Made by a program: the position numbers and the translations under genes. DNA of 64,000 bases from Enterococcus canis NBRC 100695 (GTDB taxonomy: Bacteria; Bacillota; Bacilli; Lactobacillales; Enterococcaceae): positions 124,001 through 188,000 of the forward strand of contig NZ_BCQJ01000003.1 of NCBI RefSeq assembly GCF_001544375.1, in the 5' to 3' direction. The notes under the pieces were generated by a model, which saw only the letters and a program-made list of their open reading frames with translations, was not told the DNA's origin and did no database searches. Position 1 is the stretch's first letter. Every line of letters starts with the position of its first letter. Below are positions 44,308 through 56,848 of the stretch, piece after piece.

Positions 44308-46083
44308 ATGATAAAACGAAAATGGATACGCTCTTTATCTGACTATTCCATTCGCCAGCAGCTGTTTATTATTTATCTACCAATTATTTTTCTTTCAACC
44401 TTAGTGATTGGTGGAAATCTCATTTATGATTCCTATAAACAGCTTAAAAATAGTTATCAAGATTTAGCTATGACTGATGCACTACGCGTCCGTTCCGTCA
44501 TTTTTGAATCAACTAATACATTCAAGAATATTGCGCATTCGATGTCTACAGATACTGATCTCCGAAATCTATTGAGTCATAACTATCAAGATTATGGGGA
44601 AGCCATTCAAGCTATTAATCACTATACATATATTGATCGCTTGCAAATTCAAGAAACTTCAATCCATAGCTTGAAAATTTACACTAGTAATACTACTTTA
44701 GCTAATCATAAAAATTTCTCTTTATTGACAGATGCTGATAAGAAATCAACTTGGTTTCAACAAGCTTCGGCTCGTTCTGATGAATTTTGGCGTCTGCAGC
44801 CCTCCACAGATTCTTTAAACCGGCTGATTTTATACAAAGCACTACCTTTGCCTCTCTCAGATAAAAAAGCCATTTTAGCTATTACGATGGATTACAATTT
44901 TCTGCGAAATCGCATCAATAATTCTAACTATGAAGATCAGATTTATTTAAATAGTTCACATCTTTTTTATAGTGATTTTTTGCATAATCTAGGGGAAAGG
45001 CCTGTTAAAGTCACCAAAGACAAAGTTGACCAAACTCAATTTATTGAAGTTAATAACCAACAACTACTAGTTGCCTCGACAGCACTCTCACTTGGAAACG
45101 ATACTGACACTTTATATATCAACTCGATTGACCGACTAGCTTACGCTAACCTACAAAGTAATATTTTGAAGTGGGCTAGTCTTTTAGGTCTTGTACTATT
45201 TACAACTTTTATTCTAGTATTAATTTTTGCGAATTTCTTTGTTGATCGCGTCAAAAAGTTACAATCAGCCGTCTACCATGCCGCGCTTGAAGACTATGAG
45301 TTCTTCGGCAATATCTCTGGAAATGATGAAATTTCAAAAATTTCTTTAGATTTTCATACGATTGTCCAAAAAATCAAAAAGAACGAAGAAGCGATTTATC
45401 AATCACAAATCCATGAACAAGAGCTGTTAAACCAGCAACAGCAGATGGAATTTAGTATTTTAGCTAGTCAGATCAATCCTCATTTTCTTTTTAATACATT
45501 AGAAACGATTCGTATGACGGCTTTGAAAAATCAAGATCGAACAGTTGCAGACTCAATCAAGTTATTATCTAAATCTATGCGGTATACATTAGATAATGAA
45601 GGAAAAAAAATCACCCTTCTGGCGGATGAACTTCAGGCAATTGAAGTATATGCTGCTATCCAGAAAATGCGATTTGGTGATCGCGTTAATCTCTATTATC
45701 AAATTGATAAACAAATTGACCCCACGAAAATGGTACTTTTGCCGCTTTTGATACAACCTTTAATAGAAAATGCCATTAGCCATGGACTCGAAGGATTAAC
45801 ACGGCCTGGAAAAATTCTTCTGCAAATTCAGAAGGATGGGGAAACGTTGATCATTACTGTTACGGACAATGGTGGCGGCATCCCAGCTGAACGCTTAACA
45901 CGCTTACAAAAGGATATTGAGCAAAATGATCTTGAAAATACCAAAAACATTGGACTCCGAAATGTTAATAATCGAATTAAACTCTTTTATGGTAAAGAAT
46001 ATGGTATGCAGATTAGTAGTCAGCTTAATGACGGAACCACGGTCAGACTCCAGATAAAAATAATGACTACTTCATTCCAATAA
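44308..46083 (+). CDS. sensor histidine kinase, YesM type
   Basis: 591 residues. Membrane helices at about 20-40 and 288-312 enclose an extracellular Cache-like sensor. A HAMP segment follows, then the His_kinase domain with ILASQINPHFLFNTLETIRM (phosphoacceptor His at about 398) and the HATPase domain with PLIENAISHGLEG and TDNGGGIP, GLRNVNNRIKLFYG. It should sense the extracellular sugar or the loaded binding protein and phosphorylate the YesN-like regulator on the other strand. Confidence 0.92.
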   Translation: MIKRKWIRSLSDYSIRQQLFIIYLPIIFLSTLVIGGNLIYDSYKQLKNSYQDLAMTDALRVRSVIFESTNTFKNIAHSMSTDTDLRNLLSHNYQDYGEAIQAINHYTYIDRLQIQETSIHSLKIYTSNTTLANHKNFSLLTDADKKSTWFQQASARSDEFWRLQPSTDSLNRLILYKALPLPLSDKKAILAITMDYNFLRNRINNSNYEDQIYLNSSHLFYSDFLHNLGERPVKVTKDKVDQTQFIEVNNQQLLVASTALSLGNDTDTLYINSIDRLAYANLQSNILKWASLLGLVLFTTFILVLIFANFFVDRVKKLQSAVYHAALEDYEFFGNISGNDEISKISLDFHTIVQKIKKNEEAIYQSQIHEQELLNQQQQMEFSILASQINPHFLFNTLETIRMTALKNQDRTVADSIKLLSKSMRYTLDNEGKKITLLADELQAIEVYAAIQKMRFGDRVNLYYQIDKQIDPTKMVLLPLLIQPLIENAISHGLEGLTRPGKILLQIQKDGETLIITVTDNGGGIPAERLTRLQKDIEQNDLENTKNIGLRNVNNRIKLFYGKEYGMQISSQLNDGTTVRLQIKIMTTSFQ

Positions 46084-46113
46084 AAAAGTATCAGAGCATT
46101 TATAAACTGAAGC

Positions 46114-46154
46114 GCCCCCCAAAAGTAAGATTCATAGTCTAACTTTTGGGGGGC
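46114..46154. terminator. bidirectional terminator between yesM and GH42
   Basis: GCCCCCCAAAAGT and its complement make a very stable stem around 15 bases; A-rich bases lie to the left. The T-run is poor, but the position between convergent genes supports the call. Confidence 0.7.
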
Positions 46155-46180
46155 ACTACACTTGCTCTGATGCTCTTTAT

Positions 46181-48184
46181 TTATTTATTTACAATGATTT
46201 TGACATCATAAGGTGCCAGCTCAATATCTCTCTCAATATTTTTCCCAGTAAGTAAATCGATTCCGTCAAAAGGTAATGTGCATGCTACATTCTGATCTAA
46301 ATGATTCAACACAAAAGAAAAAGTTTGACCATTCTTTTCCCTATGTTTAATTTCAATTCCAGTCGGAGTGTTGATTTCAGGGATATCCAGCTGATTTAGA
46401 ACTTGTTCAACTAAATACGTCATTCCGGTACCCGTCAACATGGTCCCAACATAGTAGGCCTGACCCGCGCCAACGCGATTGACTGTAATTACGGGACTAT
46501 CTTGGTAAAATTCCCCCGGCCCATATTTTGCCAAACAAGTCGCCCCTCGCAAATGCAAAATATCACAGAGCATTCGACAACCAGATTCCGTACCATCCTT
46601 AAAAATAACCTGATATTCTCGCTCAGGAGGCAACGCGTCAAACTCTTCAACCCAGATTCCCAAAAGGTCTTTTAAAGGACCAGGATAACCACCTAAATGA
46701 ACATTATCCGTTTCATCCACTAAACCACTCATCATTGTTGTTACAAAATGACCACCATTCATAACAAAATCGGTTATTTTAGCTGCTTGTTCGTTGGTTA
46801 TCATATACAAACATGGTGCAATCACAAGCGTATACTTACTAAAGTCTTCATGAAGCCCAATCATATCAATATCAATATTTCGTTCATAGAAGCTCTGATA
46901 GTAATGATGAATTTGTTCCACATATCTTAACTCTACTGTTGGTCCACTAGCATACTCTAGTCCCCAGTATGTCGGCCAATCAAAAATAATTGCCACTTTG
47001 GCAGGAGTTCGGCTATCCAATAACGTATCTCCCAACTTAGCAAGTTCGGTACCTAGTTGTGCCACTTCACCAAAAACACGAGTATGTTCAGTCCCTACAT
47101 GATCGATAACTGCCCCATGAAATTTTTCACACGCACCTACTGAACGTCTCAATTGAAAGAACTGTACCGTGTCTGCACCATGAGCGACAGCTTGATAACT
47201 CATATTGCGCATTTGTCCCGGCCGTTTGAGGGAGTTATATGGTTGCCAATTTTGCTGACTAGGGGTTTGTTCCATAAGCATAAAAGGTTGCCCTGATTTT
47301 AACCCTCTCATTAAATCATGAGTCATAGCAGAAAAGCTTACTGGCGTATTATAACTAGGATAACTATCCCAAGAGACGATATCCATCTCTTTGGCAAACT
47401 TAAAATAGTCTAGTCCCTTATACGTTCCCATCAAATTAGTTGTTACTGGTGTTAGTAAATCATAGGCACGTATTGCAGCCTTTTCATCTTTAAAGTTTTG
47501 AAGAATAGCGTCTGACATAAATCTGCGATAGTCTAGAGAAATTCCCGCAAAAGCGGTTTTTTCAGTTCCAATCGCATCACCCAGTGCATTAGGAACTACG
47601 ATTTCCTCCCACGAATAAATAGTATGGCTCCAAAACGTCATATTCCATGCCTTGTTTAAGGCGGAAAGCGTCGTATATTTTTTCTTTAACCAAACGCGAA
47701 ACGCTTTAGCACAATTTTCGCAGTAACATTCCCCACCATATTCATTGGAGATGTGCCAACAAGCGAGATTATCCAAGTTTGCATAACGTTCCGCTAACTT
47801 TCCGGCCAATTGCGCACTATACTTGCGGAATACTGGGCTATTGGGACAAGCATTATGTCGATGACCAAAGCGATGTGCTCTACCTTCAAAATCAGTGCGG
47901 TTCACATTGGGATAGCGATGGCTCATCCAGGCTGGTAAGGCCGCAGTGGACGTTCCTAAAACGATTTGATAATTATGAGCTATCAACATCTCGATAATTT
48001 TATCTAACGTAGAAAAATCATATTGTTCCTCACTTGGTTGTAATTGAGACCATGAAAAGACGTTTATTGTAGCAGAATTAATCGATGCTAAATTCAATAT
48101 TCTCATGTCTTCTAACCAAATCTCCTCCGGCCATTGTTCCGGATTATAATCCCCACCAAATAGCATATTTTTGAAATAGGACAT
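46181..48184 (-). CDS. GH42 beta-galactosidase
   Basis: Retaining beta-galactosidase, 667 residues, no signal peptide. The start has the family segment MLFGGDYNPEQWPEEIWLED. The acid/base Glu is in WHISNEYGG and the nucleophile Glu in FMLMEQTPSQQNW. Zinc-cluster cysteines are present as NACPNSP and CYCENC. The start at 48184 lies 12 bases after AGGAGG; the GH1 stop is 2 bases upstream. GH42 enzymes act on galactosides of plant oligosaccharides rather than lactose in many Firmicutes. Last gene of the GH43-GH1-GH42 unit. Confidence 0.92.
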   Translation of the reverse strand: MSYFKNMLFGGDYNPEQWPEEIWLEDMRILNLASINSATINVFSWSQLQPSEEQYDFSTLDKIIEMLIAHNYQIVLGTSTAALPAWMSHRYPNVNRTDFEGRAHRFGHRHNACPNSPVFRKYSAQLAGKLAERYANLDNLACWHISNEYGGECYCENCAKAFRVWLKKKYTTLSALNKAWNMTFWSHTIYSWEEIVVPNALGDAIGTEKTAFAGISLDYRRFMSDAILQNFKDEKAAIRAYDLLTPVTTNLMGTYKGLDYFKFAKEMDIVSWDSYPSYNTPVSFSAMTHDLMRGLKSGQPFMLMEQTPSQQNWQPYNSLKRPGQMRNMSYQAVAHGADTVQFFQLRRSVGACEKFHGAVIDHVGTEHTRVFGEVAQLGTELAKLGDTLLDSRTPAKVAIIFDWPTYWGLEYASGPTVELRYVEQIHHYYQSFYERNIDIDMIGLHEDFSKYTLVIAPCLYMITNEQAAKITDFVMNGGHFVTTMMSGLVDETDNVHLGGYPGPLKDLLGIWVEEFDALPPEREYQVIFKDGTESGCRMLCDILHLRGATCLAKYGPGEFYQDSPVITVNRVGAGQAYYVGTMLTGTGMTYLVEQVLNQLDIPEINTPTGIEIKHREKNGQTFSFVLNHLDQNVACTLPFDGIDLLTGKNIERDIELAPYDVKIIVNK

Positions 48185-48185
48185 T

Positions 48186-51174
<2,989 letters not shown>

Positions 51175-51310
51175 GTAAGCGCCTCCTTTATAAGTTATAA
51201 AGTATCATGATTTACAGATGATGATTACCAACAAAGGAGACATCTTTATGTATAAATTAGACATTTAGTAACATCTATTTCCCGTCGGCGAATAAATATT
51301 TTGCGAAACA
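51175..51310. other. upstream region of GH43
   Basis: AT-rich. I see several weak -10-like words on the minus strand (TTTATAC near 51264, TGATAC near 51209) but no convincing promoter pair or cre site. Confidence 0.4.
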
Positions 51311-51357
51311 AAATATGTGCCCTATCAGTATATTCAAATACTAATAGGACACATATT
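51311..51357 (-). terminator. terminator after the second GH31 gene
   Basis: AAATATGTG and CACATATTT form the base of a long stem that continues through CCTAT/ATAGG (one bulge). It ends the binding protein-permease-permease-GH31 transcript. Confidence 0.75.
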
Positions 51358-51383
51358 TTCAGTTTAGACTTATTTGCTTTCTA

Positions 51384-53639
51384 TTAAGTTCGGTAAAGCG
51401 AGCCTAGTGCATGCTGTTGCATACTAGGTAACTTCTTATTTCTAAAAATAACAGTTACGTTTTCTAAATTTTTAGATTCTACACTATAGCTATCCGTCGT
51501 TGGCTCAATCGTAATCTCTCCAATTAATTTGCCAGTATTATCGCATACCGTAGTTGAAACTTTTTCAGTAATTTCAAATGCGTGAACAGTAATATCTTTT
51601 CCATAATCATATGATGCAGTGGTCTCATCATTCCCCACAACAATTAGACTGTTCTCCTTAGCCAATAGCGGGAGATGGAAATAGTCGTAATTTTCTTGGT
51701 ACCATGCGGCACCACTATATTGTTTATTCGTCAGAAAATCCGTCCAGCTACCGGCAGGCAGATAAAACTGTACATTTCCTGTTTCGTTAAAGATAGGGGC
51801 CACCATAAGATTTTCGCCAAACATATACTGTTTGTCTATCGTATGAACAGTATAGTCACCTTCAAACTCCATAACTAATGGCCGCATCAGCGGTACCCCA
51901 GTCTTAGAAGTAACTACCGCTTCTTTATAGATATACGGCATCAGAGAGTTTTTCAAGCTCGAGAATTTTTGGGTAACTGCCGCTGCCTCTTCTCCAAAAT
52001 TCCAAGGCACTCGGTATTCAATATTCCCGTGATACCGACTATGTGTTGATAGCAAGCCAAACTGCGTCCACCGCTTGTAGATGTCCTCTGAGGCATTTTC
52101 TTCAAATCCGCCGATATCATGGCTCCAAAAACCAAACCCAGACATGACAAAAGAAAGTCCACCACGTAAGGATTCCGCCATAGATGAATACACAGATAAA
52201 TTATCGCCACCCCAATGAACTGGGAATTTTTGTGATCCCACAGAAGCTGATCGTGCAAAAACAACCGCATTGCCTTCCCCTTTTATTTCTTCTAACAGTT
52301 CAAAAACAACTTCATTATAAAGATAGGCATAGTAGTTATGCATTTTTACTGGATCTGAACCATCATAATAAACTGCGTCTGTCGGAATACGTTCTCCAAA
52401 GTCTGTTTTGAATGAATCAACACCCATGTTAACCAATTTTCTTAGCTCTTCCTTGTACCATGCTCTAGCTTCTGGATTCGTAAAATCGATAATTCCTTGG
52501 CCAGCTTGCCAAAGATCCCATTGCCAAACATTGCCATCAGCTTTTTTCAAAAAGTAGCCTTTTTCTTTACACTCTTTGAAAGCTGTGGCTTTCTGCCCAA
52601 TATAAGGATTAATCCAAACACAAATTTTCAAACCTTTGTCATGTATTTTTTGTAATAATCCTTGAGGATCTGGAAACATCTTGCGATCCCATTCAAAACC
52701 ACACCACTCAAATTCCTTCATCCAAAAACAATCAAAGTGAAAGACATCAAAAGGAATCTCACGCATTTGCATTTCATTGATGAATTTCATAACTGTTTCT
52801 TCACTGTAATCCGTCGTAAAAGAAGTAGATAACCATAGTCCAAACGACCAAGCAGGTGGCAATGCTGGTTTCCCTGTTAAGTCTGTATATTTCTGTAAAA
52901 CTTCTTTCATTGTTGGTCCATAAATAATGTAATATTCAAGTTTTTCACCTTCAACACTAAATTGTGTGCGCGAAACATTTTCAGAGGCTACCTCAAAAGA
53001 AACGTTCTCCGGATGATTAACAAAAACCCCATAGCCTTTGTTTGTTAGATAGAAGGGAATATTTTTATAAGCTTTTTCACTGCCCGTGCCACCATCTTCA
53101 TTCCAAATATCAACAGTTTGACCATTTTTAGTAAACGCTGTAAATCTCTCTCCCATGCCGTAAACATATTCATAGGGATCTAGAGATAGCTGCTCCCGCA
53201 TATAATGCTTGCCATCTATTCCTGAAATTTCCGCCTGGGCTTGTGGTTTAGAAGAGGTTAACAGTCTATCCTGCCCAAAGAAATCTAATTGAAATGCACC
53301 AGTTTTAGCGACTTGTGCAGAAATATTACCAGATCTGAATATCAAACTATCCGTCTCATCTAAAATCTCAATTTGTGGTTGTTGATTATTCAGATTGAAA
53401 TCAGGGGTTAGATCGTTAACATCATGGTGAATAAGCTGAACCTTGATAATGTCTTCTTGCGGAGATTCTAATTTCAACGTTGTCATGCCAATATTCAGCG
53501 TATCGCCCCGTTGTTCGATTTTTTTATACGGTAAATACAGGGTAAGGCTATCTTCATCAATTTGATAATCTCGACATTCTTTCGGATAGTTCAATGTATA
53601 GCCTTGTTTTGTCAGCCAGTATCCTTCTGTAAATTTCAT
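51384..53639 (-). CDS. GH31 alpha-xylosidase, YicI type (copy 2)
   Basis: 751 residues, cytoplasmic. The nucleophile is in FKTDFGERIPTDAVYYDG and the acid/base in PVHWGGDNLSVYSSMAESLR. The N-terminal domain has ERFTAFTKNGQTVDIWNEDG. It is closely paralogous to the GH31 at 32.0 kb over the whole length, but the C-terminal 60 residues differ. It belongs to the second ABC importer operon, 9 bases after its last permease. Two copies suggest different aglycone or chain-length preference. Confidence 0.88.
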   Translation of the reverse strand: MKFTEGYWLTKQGYTLNYPKECRDYQIDEDSLTLYLPYKKIEQRGDTLNIGMTTLKLESPQEDIIKVQLIHHDVNDLTPDFNLNNQQPQIEILDETDSLIFRSGNISAQVAKTGAFQLDFFGQDRLLTSSKPQAQAEISGIDGKHYMREQLSLDPYEYVYGMGERFTAFTKNGQTVDIWNEDGGTGSEKAYKNIPFYLTNKGYGVFVNHPENVSFEVASENVSRTQFSVEGEKLEYYIIYGPTMKEVLQKYTDLTGKPALPPAWSFGLWLSTSFTTDYSEETVMKFINEMQMREIPFDVFHFDCFWMKEFEWCGFEWDRKMFPDPQGLLQKIHDKGLKICVWINPYIGQKATAFKECKEKGYFLKKADGNVWQWDLWQAGQGIIDFTNPEARAWYKEELRKLVNMGVDSFKTDFGERIPTDAVYYDGSDPVKMHNYYAYLYNEVVFELLEEIKGEGNAVVFARSASVGSQKFPVHWGGDNLSVYSSMAESLRGGLSFVMSGFGFWSHDIGGFEENASEDIYKRWTQFGLLSTHSRYHGNIEYRVPWNFGEEAAAVTQKFSSLKNSLMPYIYKEAVVTSKTGVPLMRPLVMEFEGDYTVHTIDKQYMFGENLMVAPIFNETGNVQFYLPAGSWTDFLTNKQYSGAAWYQENYDYFHLPLLAKENSLIVVGNDETTASYDYGKDITVHAFEITEKVSTTVCDNTGKLIGEITIEPTTDSYSVESKNLENVTVIFRNKKLPSMQQHALGSLYRT

Positions 53640-53648
53640 GAGTTCCTC

Positions 53649-54476
53649 CTATTTAACCGCCCCATCAGATATTCCCTTAACGACGTGTTTTTGTAATAAT
53701 ATGAATAAAATGATAATTGGTAAAATGACAATTACTAATGCTGCTAATGCTAAATGCCACTGCTTATTAAATTCACCAAAGAAATAGAACATCTTCAAAG
53801 GTATCGTATACATTCCCTCTTTGTTGATACTCAATGATGGTAGCAAATAATCATTCCAGAACCACAAGGAATTCAATACAATGATCGTAACTGTCGTAGG
53901 CTTTAGCAGTGGGAAAATAACCTTCCAATAAATTTGAAATGTACTTGCCCCATCGATGATTGCCGCCTCATCGAGTGACTTGGGTACACCGCGTAATGCA
54001 CCATAATACATAAAAGTGGCCATACTTGTTGCCAAACCTAAATACATAATCATCAATCCCGGGCGATTTAGCATGCTTACCTTACCAAACAGCGAAATCA
54101 AGGGAATCATAATTCCTTGAAATGGAATCAATAGCCCAATAGCAATCACAAAATAGATGATGCCGCTCAGCCTACTTGTGTTTCTTGATAACGCATACGC
54201 TGCCATAGAAGAAACAAATATAATAAGGATTAACGACCCAACAGTAATTAAGAGAGAATTCATAGCACTTCTCAGAAAGTCTAACTTATCAATCGCAGTA
54301 GTATAATTACTGAAATCGATTCCTTTAGGCAGACTCAATGTATTTTGAAAAATCTCTGCTTTTGTTTTAAATGAGTTGATTACAATCAGGAAAAAGGGAT
54401 AGAACCAAATAAGTGAAAAAATAATCCCTGTACAGATCACCGCAATTTTTTTGTATGCTCTTTTTGTTTTCATCAA
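53649..54476 (-). CDS. sugar ABC permease, MalG type
   Basis: 275 residues, six helices. Coupling loop DEAAIIDGASTFQIYWKVIF, ending QKHVVKGISDGAVK, as in CUT1 importers. It overlaps its partner by 4 bases. The substrate is presumably an oligosaccharide acted on by the GH31 enzyme encoded after it. Confidence 0.92.
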   Translation of the reverse strand: MMKTKRAYKKIAVICTGIIFSLIWFYPFFLIVINSFKTKAEIFQNTLSLPKGIDFSNYTTAIDKLDFLRSAMNSLLITVGSLILIIFVSSMAAYALSRNTSRLSGIIYFVIAIGLLIPFQGIMIPLISLFGKVSMLNRPGLMIMYLGLATSMATFMYYGALRGVPKSLDEAAIIDGASTFQIYWKVIFPLLKPTTVTIIVLNSLWFWNDYLLPSLSINKEGMYTIPLKMFYFFGEFNKQWHLALAALVIVILPIIILFILLQKHVVKGISDGAVK

Positions 54477-55339
54477 GCACTGATCTCCTTCTTACGAGTA
54501 ATTGAAATCTGAATCACTGATATAATGACAATAATCACTAGAAAAATAATTGCTTTTGATTGTGCAAAACCCATTTTTCGCATAGTGAATGCCTCATTGT
54601 AAATATTCATTGCTGCCATTTGGGTAGAGTTATAAGGTCCACCTTGGGTTAATGCCAAGTTTTGATCATAAATCTTAAACGCGTTGGATAACGTTAAAAA
54701 CAGTGTTACCGTAAATGCCGGCATCAACATAGGCAGTTTGATTTTAAAGAATGTTTGCAAAGGGGAGGCGCCATCCATATCGGCAGCTTCTAAAATCTCT
54801 TCCGAAATGTTGTTAATAAATGACACATAAATCAACATCATATAGCCACTCATTTGCCAGACAAATAGAATCACTAATCCCCAAAACCCTGTTTCAGGGG
54901 TACTTAGCCAGCCCTTAAAAAAATCGATTCCGGTCAAATCAGCAATACTTGTAAATGCTTTATTGAAAATAAACTGCCAGATAAATCCGAGAATGATTCC
55001 GCCAATCAAATTTGGCATAAAAAAGACCGTTCTGAAAACAGTGGTCCAACGGCCAAGTTTTTGCGTTACTAACGTGGCAAGTCCTAACGCAATCACATTG
55101 ATCAATATTACACTGACCACCGAAAACTTTGCGGTAAATAGGAGACTATCAATAAAACCTTGATCTTTGAATGCTTTTATATAATTATCAATGCCAATAA
55201 AGTTGCCGACAGTATTTCCATTCCAATCGGTCAATGAGTAATAAGAACCAACCACAAGAGGAATGAATAATACGATGCCCAAGCCTATTAGCGCTGGCAA
55301 TAATAAGAGCCAAAATGATTTTGATTTATTTGTTAACAT
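54473..55339 (-). CDS. sugar ABC permease, MalF type
   Basis: 288 residues, six helices, coupling loop EAADMDGASPLQTFFKIKLP. Lies between the binding protein, from which it is separated by a hairpin, and the MalG-type partner. No ATPase gene is in the operon, so a shared MsmX/MsmK-type ATPase from elsewhere is expected. Confidence 0.92.
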   Translation of the reverse strand: MLTNKSKSFWLLLLPALIGLGIVLFIPLVVGSYYSLTDWNGNTVGNFIGIDNYIKAFKDQGFIDSLLFTAKFSVVSVILINVIALGLATLVTQKLGRWTTVFRTVFFMPNLIGGIILGFIWQFIFNKAFTSIADLTGIDFFKGWLSTPETGFWGLVILFVWQMSGYMMLIYVSFINNISEEILEAADMDGASPLQTFFKIKLPMLMPAFTVTLFLTLSNAFKIYDQNLALTQGGPYNSTQMAAMNIYNEAFTMRKMGFAQSKAIIFLVIIVIISVIQISITRKKEISA

Positions 55340-55390
55340 TGTTGTCCCACCTTTTAGAATTGAAGTCTGCTAATCTCAGTTAATAAAAGT

Positions 55391-55427
55391 GACAGGTTCG
55401 TCAGATTTTTGACCAGACGAACCTGTC
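55391..55427 (-). terminator. attenuating hairpin after the sugar-binding protein gene
   Basis: GACAGGTTCGTC and its exact complement (55416-55427) form a 12-bp stem; the sequence after it on the minus strand (ACTTTTATTA) is only partly T-rich. Probable partial terminator, raising binding protein over permeases. Confidence 0.7.
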
Positions 55428-55448
55428 GCTATCTATTTCAACAGCTTT

Positions 55449-56723
55449 CTATTCACGTTCGTCCTTCCATGTTGTTTTTAGCGTATTACTGAATTCATCC
55501 CAAGTAATTTGGTCTGCAGTATATGCTTGGATCTGTACACCAATCACATTCTGTCCAAAGCCATCAGGATATGAATTGTGAACCCACGGAACTGTTTTGC
55601 CATCTGCTAGATAGCTATAAATCTTGTTAGATAGTGGGTCGGTGATAGCGTCACTAGAGAAGTTGGTATAGGCTGGAATAAACTCAAAATCATTAATGAT
55701 TACATCCATCGCCTCGCTATCGGTATACATCCAAGTTAAAAACTCAATCGCAGCATCAATTTTTTCTTGATCTTTGTCTTTATTAACGCCCCAATACCAA
55801 GCAGGTCCTGCCACAACCTTTCCTTCTGATGGATTGGCGACAAACATTGGCACGATATCAAGTTTTTCCTTAGCAAAACTTGGGTCTAAACTATTTAATG
55901 TCGGTACAATCCAGTTACCTTGATGCACAATTGCTGCTTTTTCACCAGCAAATAGTTCTTCTACTGAAGTGCTGTAGTCCATTGACTCTAATGGTCCAGC
56001 GTTATACTTAGCGGCTAAATCAATATATTGTTTCATTTGATCCCCATAAGTAAAATTCAACTCTTTTGCTTCGTAGGTATCTACCAAACTATCCTTAAAT
56101 TCTGGCGCAATAAAGTTAGAACTAAATTGGCTAGTAACCCACGTTTCTCCACCACTAAAAGCAAAAACTCCTTCTAAGCCCAATTCAGATTTCTTAGAAT
56201 CTAAGGTTTTTACGGCTGCTTCAAAATCTGAAAAAGATTTAATGTTTGCTACATCAATACCAGCTTTTTTAAAAATTTCTTTATTAACAAGCCAACCGTA
56301 TCCTTCAATGTTCATTGGAACCCCTAGAACTTGGTCATTGAGGGTTGCACCCTCCAGTGTTCCTTCAATAGCATTTTTTGCAAGCTCGGTATCGCTTAAG
56401 TCATACAATTTATGTTCCCATGTTTGCGTGTCGGATAAACCACCTAACATAAAAATATCGGGCTCATCACCTGAAGAAAACTTAGACTGCATAGCAGCCG
56501 TAGCATCCGTGCCACCACCAACCGTTGTCATATTGATCTCAATGTCACTATGACTCTGTTCGAACTTAGCGACTAAAGCATCCATTTGCTCCGCAGTCTC
56601 CGTCTTGATATTGAATACTTCCAAGGTGGTTTTTCCTTCGCTACCACTTTCGTTTGAACTTCCACATCCTGTCAATCCTAGTAATGCTACTGCAATTGCT
56701 GATATAAATAATCGCTTCTTCAT
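55449..56723 (-). CDS. sugar-binding lipoprotein of a CUT1 ABC importer
   Basis: 424 residues, family-1 extracellular solute-binding protein. The lipobox is LLGLTGCGSS. Recognisable segments are TAEQMDALVAKFEQSHSDIE, GEKAAIVHQGNWIVPTL and GPAWYWGVNKDKDQEKIDAA. First gene of the operon binding protein-permease-permease-GH31. Its promoter is divergent from that of the AraC gene and overlaps a cre-like site. Confidence 0.92.
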   Translation of the reverse strand: MKKRLFISAIAVALLGLTGCGSSNESGSEGKTTLEVFNIKTETAEQMDALVAKFEQSHSDIEINMTTVGGGTDATAAMQSKFSSGDEPDIFMLGGLSDTQTWEHKLYDLSDTELAKNAIEGTLEGATLNDQVLGVPMNIEGYGWLVNKEIFKKAGIDVANIKSFSDFEAAVKTLDSKKSELGLEGVFAFSGGETWVTSQFSSNFIAPEFKDSLVDTYEAKELNFTYGDQMKQYIDLAAKYNAGPLESMDYSTSVEELFAGEKAAIVHQGNWIVPTLNSLDPSFAKEKLDIVPMFVANPSEGKVVAGPAWYWGVNKDKDQEKIDAAIEFLTWMYTDSEAMDVIINDFEFIPAYTNFSSDAITDPLSNKIYSYLADGKTVPWVHNSYPDGFGQNVIGVQIQAYTADQITWDEFSNTLKTTWKDERE

Positions 56724-56760
56724 TTTTTCCCCTCCAATATTTCTTTTAAAGACATTTCCA

Positions 56761-56807
56761 ATTATATTGATTAAGTTATTGACATGTAATCGCTATCTTA
56801 GTATAAA
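56761..56807. promoter_or_regulatory. back-to-back promoters sharing a cre site
   Basis: Plus strand: TTGACA (56779-56784), 17 bases, TATAAA (56802-56807) for the AraC gene. Minus strand: TTACAT (56784-56789), 17 bases, TATAAT (56761-56766) for the binding protein gene. TGTAATCGCTATCT (56785-56798) matches the cre consensus at 13 of 14 positions and lies in the AraC spacer and over the other -35, so CcpA would silence both. Confidence 0.75.
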
Positions 56808-56848
56808 TATATTAAAATATTGACTTTTAGAGCTTGAAGGAGACTTTT

